The notes under the pieces: model-generated
What the model was told of the DNA's origin: nothing
The model's input: the letters and a program-made list of their open reading frames with translations, nothing else
Databases searched by the model: none
In this document: in pieces, positions 1 through 4,521 of the stretch
Layout of the letters: the number at the start of each line of letters is the position of its first letter
Position numbering within the stretch: position 1 is the first letter of the stretch
Assembly (NCBI GenBank): GCA_016783985.1
Contig: JADHVM010000078.1
Span: forward strand, 1 to 5,404
Source: Actinomycetota bacterium
GTDB taxonomy: Bacteria > Actinomycetota > Humimicrobiia > Humimicrobiales > Humimicrobiaceae
Direction of reading: 5' to 3'
Length of the DNA stretch: 5,404 nt
Program-made: the position numbers and the translations under genes

Positions 1-538
1 TATAAGAATAATCCATCCCGGAAATACTATCGAGTAAAATATCTAAATTACTTACAGATATAATGTCAGGTTGAGAAATAATAATAAACTTATCAATATC
101 TTTTAAAAAGTCTAATTTTTTCAGGTTAAATAAATAACATGGAAAATCAATACATATGATATCAAAGTAATTTTTTAAAACATCCAGAAATGTTTCCAGG
201 TTGCTGTTATAAAAAATCTTATTTTTTTCAAGTTTAAGAGGAGGCAATATTACATTTAAACTATTATCAAAATTTACAACAAGTCTTTTTAAGATAGATG
301 CATCCATTTTACAAATTACGTCTTCAATATCTCCAAAGTCTCTTAAATTATCCCCAGATATATCAAAAATAATCCTGCTATCCTTCTTTCCAATATTTAA
401 ATCCAGGAGAACTATGTTCTTACTGATACTTTTTGCTAAATAGGTTGAAATACAATAGGATATAAAACTGCTTCCACATCCACCTTTGCTGCCAGAAAAC
501 AGCAGTGTTTTTGATTCACATTTATTTAATTTTGACAA
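1..538 (-). CDS. CpaE/MinD-like ATPase of a Tad (Flp) pilus locus, C-terminus beyond window
   Basis: The 179 visible residues are the N-terminal part of a P-loop ATPase of the ParA/MinD/CpaE group; the gene runs off the left edge. A deviant Walker A motif, KGGCGSS, lies at residues 18-24. The switch-type motif LLDLNIG is at 44-50, and a Walker B-like strand, IICIDFP, is at 127-133. An ILPP segment at 97-100 matches the position where CpaE proteins carry a similar Pro-rich turn. The protein starts almost directly at the ATPase domain, so the N-terminal receiver-like domain of Caulobacter-type CpaE is absent. I chose the TTG at 538-536 because GAGGAG at 549-544 sits five bases upstream. No in-frame ATG, GTG or TTG lies between it and the upstream in-frame stop at 574-572, and the next in-frame Met is residue 78. 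The gene follows the CpaB-like gene after 17 bases, so the two are probably one operon. CpaE proteins act at the cytoplasmic face of the membrane in pilus machine localisation. The family call is firm; the pilus role rests mainly on the CpaB neighbour. Confidence 0.85.
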   Translation of the reverse strand, partial: MSKLNKCESKTLLFSGSKGGCGSSFISYCISTYLAKSISKNIVLLDLNIGKKDSRIIFDISGDNLRDFGDIEDVICKMDASILKRLVVNFDNSLNVILPPLKLEKNKIFYNSNLETFLDVLKNYFDIICIDFPCYLFNLKKLDFLKDIDKFIIISQPDIISVSNLDILLDSISGMDYSY

Positions 539-543
539 TGATT

Positions 544-549
544 CTCCTC
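544..549 (-). promoter_or_regulatory. Ribosome binding site that fixes the TTG start of the CpaE-like gene
   Basis: On the minus strand this reads GAGGAG, five bases before the TTG at 538-536. It is the strongest Shine-Dalgarno match near this gene. It lies in the 17-base gap after the TGA stop of the CpaB-like gene. Confidence 0.75.
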
Positions 550-555
550 TGACTT

Positions 556-1314
556 TCAGTATCCAATTGTTTTACTCTGGGAACATATGGACAAATTAAG
601 CATTCCTCTTTCTAAAGCTAAAAATACTTCTTCTGCTTCTTCGGATTTTAAATAAAAAGTTAATATTAAAAAACCCATGTAACTGGAACTGCTGTAATCA
701 TCTTCAAGCATTGTTCCCAATAAAAAATCCCCGCTGCTATTATTTTCCCCCGGGTACCCATCTTCACTGTAGTTATATTCCAGAAGGATTATTTCTTTCC
801 CACAGAGGACGGTATTTGATATAAGCTCACTCCCCGTTTGGTCATAGTATGTAGAAATTATATCCACTCTATCACCAACTTTTATAAGTGATCTGTCACC
901 ATAGAAATTTAATGGAATACTAACTGCCCGTAAATCCCTGGGAATATATGTTGAAAAACTTAAATATGTATTTTCAATTAACTCTTGCCCTTCAATTTTA
1001 TCCTTAGAGATTATTTCACCTTCTGCTATATTCTCAATAACTTTCTTTCCTAAAATTTGATTTTTATCTAATATAAATTTCTTGCTAAAAATATTTTCCG
1101 GAATCTTTTGTTTCTCTAAAAAATCTTCAGATATTTCCTCCCCGCTTTCAATATCAAACCTGGCAATATATATCTCCTGATATTCAAAACTGTCTGGACT
1201 GTCAGACTTTAGATTACTTATATACCAGTATATTAATACTCCTCCAAGGAGAGCCGCAACAATAAAAATAATCCCAAATACTTTTTGTCTTATAATTAAA
1301 GATAATCTATTCAT
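556..1314 (-). CDS. cpaB: CpaB/RcpC-like Flp pilus assembly protein (SAF domain)
   Basis: This 252-residue protein has the layout of the CpaB/RcpC family of Tad (Flp) pilus biogenesis. A short basic N-terminus is followed by one hydrophobic membrane segment at about residues 13-31. An SAF-type domain follows at about 46-110, with the typical pattern of a strand (EIYIARFDIESGEEI), a partly basic linker, and GKKVIENIAEGEII. The C-terminal CpaB/RcpC region starts near residue 128, with RAVSIPLN and VGDRVDII at 146-153, and ends with a strand and helix around LILTFYLKSEEAEEVFLALE. CpaB proteins are thought to work in the periplasm or outer envelope, helping secretin or channel assembly. In a Gram-positive the partner is less clear, though CpaB-like proteins are common in clostridial tad loci. 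The length is usual for the family. The ATG start is preceded only by a weak AAAAGG about 11 bases away. The CpaE-like ATPase follows directly, which supports the assignment. Confidence 0.87.
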   Translation of the reverse strand: MNRLSLIIRQKVFGIIFIVAALLGGVLIYWYISNLKSDSPDSFEYQEIYIARFDIESGEEISEDFLEKQKIPENIFSKKFILDKNQILGKKVIENIAEGEIISKDKIEGQELIENTYLSFSTYIPRDLRAVSIPLNFYGDRSLIKVGDRVDIISTYYDQTGSELISNTVLCGKEIILLEYNYSEDGYPGENNSSGDFLLGTMLEDDYSSSSYMGFLILTFYLKSEEAEEVFLALERGMLNLSICSQSKTIGY

Positions 1315-1349
1315 ACTTCTTTTTACCTTTTATCACTTTACTAAATACA

Positions 1350-1367
1350 ATATCTATTTCTAGATAT
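1350..1367 (-). other. Small hairpin with GAAA loop in the leader of the CpaB-like gene
   Basis: On the minus strand the arms ATATCTA and TAGATAT (7 bp) enclose a GAAA tetraloop. It lies 36 bases before the ATG, inside the leader predicted from the promoter at 1421-1449. The stem is AT-rich and therefore weak on its own, though GNRA loops stabilise RNA hairpins. It has no T-run that would make it a terminator. A role is not established; it could equally be a DNA operator. Confidence 0.4.
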
Positions 1368-1420
1368 AATCTCTTTTTAAATAGATAGTTATTAAAGCTA
1401 CTGAGCTTATGTGTTTAGTT

Positions 1421-1449
1421 ATAATAACATATATTCCTAAATGTGTAAA
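1421..1449 (-). promoter_or_regulatory. Candidate sigma-A promoter for the CpaB/CpaE-like operon
   Basis: On the minus strand a -35 box TTTACA (1449-1444, five of six consensus bases) and a -10 box TATTAT (1426-1421, five of six) are separated by the ideal 17 bases. Transcription would start near 1414, giving a leader of about 100 bases before the cpaB-like ATG. The -35 box lies about 15 bases outside the hairpin unit of the neighbouring IS200 element. AT-rich DNA yields such matches by chance, so this is a good candidate and not a proven promoter. Confidence 0.5.
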
Positions 1450-1464
1450 TAAATAAAAATAAAG

Positions 1465-1491
1465 CATCTACGGGCTCACGCCCGTAGTATT
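1465..1491 (-). repeat. Right-end hairpin unit of the IS200 element
   Basis: The stem CTACGGGC/GCCCGTAG (8 perfect pairs) encloses the loop TCAC (1468-1487, as read on the plus strand). The unit starts with CAT and ends with TATT, exactly as in the copy at 1958-1984; the two copies match at 24 of 27 positions. It lies just downstream of the transposase stop codon. In IS200/IS605 elements such hairpins are the transposase recognition structures. The GC-rich stem is followed on the plus strand by six T's, and on the minus strand by a T-rich tract, so it may also act as a two-way transcription terminator. That second role is an inference. Confidence 0.8.
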
Positions 1492-1494
1492 TTT

Positions 1495-1923
1495 TCACAA
1501 TTCAAGCTGCGCTTGTCCGCTGTCTTCCCTGCCCTGCAACTCGATATATTTTTGTATAACCTCTTCACTGATTCCAACCGTTGATACAAAATAGCCTATT
1601 GACCAAATACCTTTTACTCCCCAATACACTTTATCTAAAAACGGAAAGTGCTTCCTCATTGCTTTTCCAGTATTTGTTTTTATAAGTCTTACCACACTGC
1701 TTACCGACATCTTTGGCGGTATTGATACCATAATATGCATATGATCTATATCAGTATTAACTTTAATTATTTCAATCTCGGGATGAAATTTACTTATCTG
1801 AAGCACTTTCCGTTTTAAGTATTTTCCCATACCCTTTTTTAATACCTTTCTTCGGTATTTGGTCGATATCACTATGTGATATCTTGTATAATATACCGCA
1901 TGGCTCTGCTTTCTATATTTCAT
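1495..1923 (-). CDS. tnpA: IS200-type Y1 (HUH) transposase TnpA
   Basis: This complete 142-residue protein has the full layout of the IS200/IS605 TnpA family, which cuts and joins single-stranded DNA at the element ends as a dimer. The N-terminus MKYRKQSHAVYYTRYH is typical. The metal-binding HUH motif is H61-M-H63 in DIDHMHIMVSIPP. The nucleophilic tyrosine is most likely Y126, in the C-terminal helix VIQKYIELQ. WGVKGIWSIGYFVSTVG at about 101-117 is another family hallmark. The length is normal and no frameshift is seen. The start is the ATG at 1923. It has no Shine-Dalgarno sequence; AATAAGCTCT precedes it. A TATAAT hexamer ends eight bases before the start codon. Poor translation initiation is a known trait of IS200 elements and keeps transposase levels low. 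The last codons (1509-1526) are complementary to the leader at 1940-1954, which could add further control. Confidence 0.95.
   Translation of the reverse strand: MKYRKQSHAVYYTRYHIVISTKYRRKVLKKGMGKYLKRKVLQISKFHPEIEIIKVNTDIDHMHIMVSIPPKMSVSSVVRLIKTNTGKAMRKHFPFLDKVYWGVKGIWSIGYFVSTVGISEEVIQKYIELQGREDSGQAQLEL
1509..1526. repeat. Long-range inverted repeat inside the IS200 element, arm 1
   Basis: The plus-strand arm is GCGCTTGTCCGCTGTCTT, inside the last codons of tnpA. It is complementary to the arm at 1940-1954 (AAGACAGCGGAGCGC) over 15 base pairs, interrupted by one three-base bulge; 11 of the pairs are uninterrupted. The arms are about 410 bases apart. Family members do not normally carry such inverted repeats, so it may be an RNA structure or a trace of sequence exchange. 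Confidence 0.6.
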
Positions 1924-1930
1924 AGAGCTT

Positions 1931-1936
1931 ATTATA
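1931..1936 (-). promoter_or_regulatory. TATAAT box just upstream of tnpA
   Basis: This is a perfect -10 hexamer on the minus strand. At 17 bases spacing the -35 position reads TGGAGG, which matches only half of the consensus. If used, transcription would begin at about 1924, making the tnpA mRNA nearly leaderless. That would fit the missing Shine-Dalgarno site, but a TATAAT can easily occur by chance in such AT-rich DNA. Confidence 0.3.
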
Positions 1937-1939
1937 TCA

Positions 1940-1954
1940 AAGACAGCGGAGCGC
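1940..1954. repeat. Long-range inverted repeat inside the IS200 element, arm 2
   Basis: This is the partner of the arm at 1509-1526. It lies between the left-end hairpin and the tnpA start codon, so in tnpA mRNA transcribed from upstream it would be in the 5' leader. Next to it GGAG-CGC-CTCC (1948-1958) forms a competing short stem that contains the only GGAGG in the leader, about 30 bases from the ATG. Confidence 0.6.
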
Positions 1955-1957
1955 CTC

Positions 1958-1984
1958 CATCTTCGGGCTTACGCCCGAAGTATT
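1958..1984 (-). repeat. Left-end hairpin unit of the IS200 element
   Basis: The stem CTTCGGGC/GCCCGAAG (8 perfect pairs) encloses the loop TTAC (1961-1980, plus-strand reading). The unit is a same-orientation copy of 1465-1491. It lies upstream of tnpA. In this family the left-end hairpin is a transposase binding site, and it can also block transcription entering from outside. Here that would mean transcription coming from the hexokinase side. Confidence 0.8.
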
Positions 1985-2073
1985 AGTAGCGGAATAAATT
2001 TTTTATTTTTTTAAAGATTACTTTTCATAATTGATTTAGAAGCACGACAATTGACTACTTATACATAAAATAC

Positions 2074-2095
2074 ATAGATTATTTATACAATCTAT
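2074..2095. repeat. Inverted repeat with 7-bp arms
   Basis: The arms ATAGATT (2074-2080) and AATCTAT (2089-2095) are perfect complements around eight bases, ATTTATAC. It is purely AT-rich apart from one pair per arm, so it would be a weak RNA hairpin. As DNA it could be an operator. No gene nearby clearly needs one. Confidence 0.4.
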
Positions 2096-2132
2096 TAAAA
2101 GATAGGAGAAAAATTATAGACATCATTTATCA

Positions 2133-2150
2133 TTATCAAGATATTGATAA
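2133..2150 (-). terminator. Weak hairpin downstream of the hexokinase gene
   Basis: TTATCAA and TTGATAA (7 bp) enclose GATA, 26 bases after the hexokinase stop codon. An alternative pairing, ATTTATC (2125-2131) with GATAAAT (2146-2152), shares part of the same bases. A T-rich run, TATAATTTTTCTCC, follows on the minus strand about 16 bases beyond. The low GC content of the stem makes it a poor intrinsic terminator, so the call is tentative. Confidence 0.25.
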
Positions 2151-2175
2151 ATTAGGGGAAAATGAACAGATTAAA

Positions 2176-3513
2176 TTAAAGACAGCTCAGGCCTGCAACT
2201 GCACCGCCCAGTAGTACTGCATTACCAACTCTATTAATCTCATAAAAATAATTACCCCTTTGCTCCAGTATTTTCTTTAAATATAATTTAACTCTGAATT
2301 TGAAATTTTTTAAATTATAGAAAGTGCTTCCTTCAGCATTTATGCATACTGGACTTAAAGGGTTTTTGCCTTTCCCAGACTTTATAATTGCGGCAGATAA
2401 AACTATTGCTGCCAGCAATGCAGACCTTTCAACCAGACCATCAAATATATAATACAAACTTACCAGATCTTTATTATTCATATGCTCTGCCAGTTTGTTA
2501 ATTTTACTTCCACTGCCAGGCGGGTAATGAAGAAAATCATTAATATCTTCAGTCTCCAGACTAAAAGAGCTGTTAATTTTTTTAGAAAACCTTCCAGAAA
2601 AAATACCATCCTTTGCTCCAAACCTTAAAACCTCTGCAGATAGCCTCCCAAGATAAGCGCCTGATGCCATTTTTTCATACCTGCCTATCTCAGGATTTAT
2701 AGTTTTACTATTAAAACTAAAATCTATTTCACCATTGGGTCCTTTCGAAAAACTGCCTGCTTCAATATTTATAACCTGATAATCTTCCTGATTTAAATTT
2801 TTAACCATATCTATTTTAATATTTTTATTTTTTTCTAAATAACATGCATTTAAACCTGTTCCAAAAATCAAACCTATATAACTTTCAAACTTCCTGTTTG
2901 CAGAAACTAATACTCCTGCCAGAAGTGAAGCCACAGTATCATTAAGCAGCACTACTTTTTTATCATAATTTAATCCCAGTTTTTTAATGGCCAGTAATAG
3001 ATTTTTTCCAATAAGCTCGCCCTCAATTTCTTTAGCTTTAATTTCCTTTGTAAAACGAAACAGTCTCCCATCGATATCAGGATACATTTTCATTTGATAA
3101 GAAAAGACAAACCCAATGTTTTCGCTCTTGTCTAAAAAATCTTTTATATTATTTGTAATAACTTTAAAGAAATCTTCTCTGCTTACTTCCTCCTTGGAAC
3201 CAGGCATAATATGCTGCCTGTATTCTTTTATTACAGGTACATTACCCTTTTCAAATATTACAATTGCTGTTCTTAAATTTGTCCCCCCTGCATCAATCAC
3301 AATTACAGGTTTATTTAGTGGTATTTCTTCACTGGGCGTAATGAAGGAAGGAAACATCCTAAGAGAGCTACCCTGTCCTTCCAAGCCTTTTTTCATTTCT
3401 ACTAAAAATAAATCAACATACTTTTGCATGTCTATATTCTCACAATTAATATTATATTTTTGTAAAAAATCCGATACTCTTTTATTAGTGCTGTCCGTTT
3501 TAAAATTATTCAT
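2176..3513 (-). CDS. Eukaryote-type hexokinase family protein
   Basis: This 445-residue protein has the full order of motifs of the eukaryotic-type hexokinase family, which phosphorylates glucose and related hexoses with ATP in the cytosol. It is unlike the short bacterial glucokinases and ROK kinases. SSLRMFPSFI (49-58) matches the N-terminal S-x-x-M-x-P segment. DAGGTNLR (74-81) is phosphate loop 1. FSYQMK (137-142) and FTKE (154-157) line the sugar site. LLNDTVASLLAG (189-200) carries the catalytic base D192. IGLIFGTGLNACYLE (213-227) is phosphate loop 2. E251 (NIEAGSF) and E280 (YEKMASGAYLG) match the two sugar-binding glutamates. NAEGSTFYN (392-400) and GGAVAGL (436-442) form the adenosine end. 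The usual FSYP has become FSYQ. Length is close to a single yeast-type hexokinase. The ATG at 3513 has no visible Shine-Dalgarno site; downstream Met codons (residues 29 and 40) would cut into the family N-terminus. It lies 105 bases after panB on the same strand. Confidence 0.9.
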   Translation of the reverse strand: MNNFKTDSTNKRVSDFLQKYNINCENIDMQKYVDLFLVEMKKGLEGQGSSLRMFPSFITPSEEIPLNKPVIVIDAGGTNLRTAIVIFEKGNVPVIKEYRQHIMPGSKEEVSREDFFKVITNNIKDFLDKSENIGFVFSYQMKMYPDIDGRLFRFTKEIKAKEIEGELIGKNLLLAIKKLGLNYDKKVVLLNDTVASLLAGVLVSANRKFESYIGLIFGTGLNACYLEKNKNIKIDMVKNLNQEDYQVINIEAGSFSKGPNGEIDFSFNSKTINPEIGRYEKMASGAYLGRLSAEVLRFGAKDGIFSGRFSKKINSSFSLETEDINDFLHYPPGSGSKINKLAEHMNNKDLVSLYYIFDGLVERSALLAAIVLSAAIIKSGKGKNPLSPVCINAEGSTFYNLKNFKFRVKLYLKKILEQRGNYFYEINRVGNAVLLGGAVAGLSCL

Positions 3514-3586
3514 ATTAAAATTATCAATTTGAAGACTGATCTGCTTAAATTAAATTTTTTAAAATCAAATCAACCATAAATTAGCC

Positions 3587-3601
3587 TGCTTTAATCAAGC
3601 A
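3587..3601 (-). other. Short hairpin between panB and the hexokinase gene
   Basis: TGCTT and AAGCA (5 bp) enclose a five-base loop, 17 bases after the panB stop codon. There is no T-run directly behind it on the minus strand, so it is at best an attenuating or RNA-stabilising hairpin. It is the only local structure I see in this gap. Confidence 0.25.
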
Positions 3602-3618
3602 TGTTACTAATTAATGTA

Positions 3619-4473
3619 TTACCTGGTATATTTTTCCAGCATCTTGCAAAATTTTTCTTTCTCTTCAGGGACAACTGAATAAGTCTGTTCAGCAGCAGGA
3701 AATTTACCTGTCCTGATATCTTCAATATATTCCTTTATAGCATCCTTTATAATTTTTGCTACATTAGCATATTTTTTCACAAACTTTGGTGTAAAGGCTT
3801 CAAAATATCCCAATACATCTCCACATACAAGTACCTGTCCATCTATATCCGCACCAGCGCCTATTCCTAAAACAGGTATTGTTACTATTTTTGTTAAAGC
3901 TTTAGCAAGCTCTGCCGGGATAGACTCGACAAGCAGTATCTTTGCACCATTTTCCTGTACAGCCAGTGCATCCTCTATAACTGCCTCAGCTGAATCTGCT
4001 GTTCTACCCTGTGCTTTATAACCCCCAAGCACCCCTGTTGACTGAGGTGTTAGGCCTATATGTCCGATCACTACAATGCCAGCATCAGCAATCGCCTTTA
4101 TTTTTGAAGCTACTCTGACTCCGCCCTCAAGTTTTATAGCATCAACATTTGCTTCTTTAACAAATCTTACAGCATTTGCAACTGCGTCTGAATCTGAGAC
4201 ATGATAGCTTCCAAAAGGCATATCTCCAACCACAAAGACATTTGGGGCTCCTCTTCTAACAGCCTTGCAATGTATTATACATTCATCCATTGTAACCGAA
4301 ACAGTACCATCGTAGCCATAGACAACCATTCCAAGTGAATCACCAACCAGTATCATATCTATACCGCTGGTTTCTGCAAAACTAGCAATTGGATAATCAT
4401 AAGCAGTTATCCATGTAATTTTAGTTCCTTCTTTTTTCATCTGATAAAAATCCAATAAGCTCTTTTTTCCCAT
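3619..4473 (-). CDS. panB: 3-methyl-2-oxobutanoate hydroxymethyltransferase (PanB)
   Basis: PanB transfers a hydroxymethyl group from 5,10-methylene-tetrahydrofolate to 2-oxoisovalerate (3-methyl-2-oxobutanoate), giving ketopantoate, the first step towards pantothenate and CoA. The 284 residues form one TIM-barrel enzyme of normal length (E. coli PanB has 264). Metal ligands are visible as D45 (VGDSLG), D84 (GDMPFGSY) and E116 (KLEGG); the likely catalytic glutamate is E183 (LVESIPAELA). HIGLTPQS (138-145), GGYKAQGR (150-157) and GIGAG (203-207) are family signatures. The usual GHDST segment is GYDGT here (53-57), replacing a well-conserved histidine. The ATG at 4473 follows AAAGGA with seven bases spacing. 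It lies 48 bases after the FGGY kinase gene, probably in the same operon. No panC or panD is in view, so the enzyme may serve standard CoA synthesis from a scattered gene set, or a related aldol reaction in the sugar pathway suggested by its neighbour. The fold and family are very secure; the exact substrate is less so. Confidence 0.9.
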   Translation of the reverse strand: MGKKSLLDFYQMKKEGTKITWITAYDYPIASFAETSGIDMILVGDSLGMVVYGYDGTVSVTMDECIIHCKAVRRGAPNVFVVGDMPFGSYHVSDSDAVANAVRFVKEANVDAIKLEGGVRVASKIKAIADAGIVVIGHIGLTPQSTGVLGGYKAQGRTADSAEAVIEDALAVQENGAKILLVESIPAELAKALTKIVTIPVLGIGAGADIDGQVLVCGDVLGYFEAFTPKFVKKYANVAKIIKDAIKEYIEDIRTGKFPAAEQTYSVVPEEKEKFCKMLEKYTR

Positions 4474-4480
4474 TATGCAT

Positions 4481-4486
4481 TCCTTT
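4481..4486 (-). promoter_or_regulatory. Ribosome binding site of panB
   Basis: AAAGGA on the minus strand lies seven bases before the ATG at 4473-4471. Another ATG at 4480-4478 is out of frame and too close to the site to be used, so this spacing supports the assigned start. Confidence 0.6.
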
Positions 4487-4521
4487 CTTTTGTTGCAATT
4501 AAATTTATGTATCTTAGTTTC

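Larger units (their letters stand above)
1465..1984 (-). mobile_element. IS200-group insertion sequence (IS200/IS605 family), tnpA only
   Basis: The coordinates cover the core that I can support: a single-strand-type Y1 transposase gene flanked by two 27-base hairpin units in the same orientation (1465-1491 and 1958-1984). In the direction of tnpA the left end is at the high coordinates and the right end at the low coordinates. Family members have no terminal inverted repeats and make no target duplication. Instead they use a hairpin near each end plus short guide and cleavage sequences. The true tips probably lie a few to about 20 bases outside the hairpins; T-rich TTTATT-like tracts are present on both sides, but I cannot place the cleavage sites. 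No tnpB or guide-RNA region is present, which fits the IS200 group and its small size. The transposase is intact, so the element may be active. Confidence 0.85.
1985..2175. other. Gene-free AT-rich spacer between the IS200 element and the hexokinase gene
   Basis: I find no gene in these 191 bases. They contain two AT-rich inverted repeats, listed separately. On the plus strand there are also a TTGACT box (2051-2056) with a poor TAGATT partner, an AGGAG (2104-2108) with no usable start codon behind it, and a GGGGAAAATG that opens a frame of only five codons. The stretch includes the hexokinase 3' untranslated region and probably the outer tip of the insertion sequence. Confidence 0.5.

Noticed and set aside
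1465..1984. The two hairpin units as a CRISPR array or a composite transposon
   Set aside because: There are only two copies, each a strong palindrome, separated by a transposase gene. They are the end structures of one IS200-type element.
2051..2091. A possible plus-strand promoter (TTGACT with TAGATT at 18 bases spacing)
   Set aside because: The -10 match is poor, and the better TACAAT has no -35 box. No plus-strand gene follows, and the AGGAG at 2104-2108 has no start codon behind it.
2162..2179. A plus-strand ATG after a good GGGGAAA site
   Set aside because: The frame stops after five codons (Met-Asn-Arg-Leu-Asn) and overlaps the end of the hexokinase gene, so it is not a credible gene.
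3116..3532. A plus-strand open frame of 138 codons
   Set aside because: It lies opposite the 5' part of the well-supported hexokinase gene. Its hydrophobic, repetitive-looking composition is the complement of that gene, and it has no domain or ribosome site of its own.
4474..4521. Tandem AACTAAGA-like repeat in the gap before panB
   Set aside because: There are only two imperfect copies of about eight bases right after the kinase stop codon, which is within chance for AT-rich DNA.
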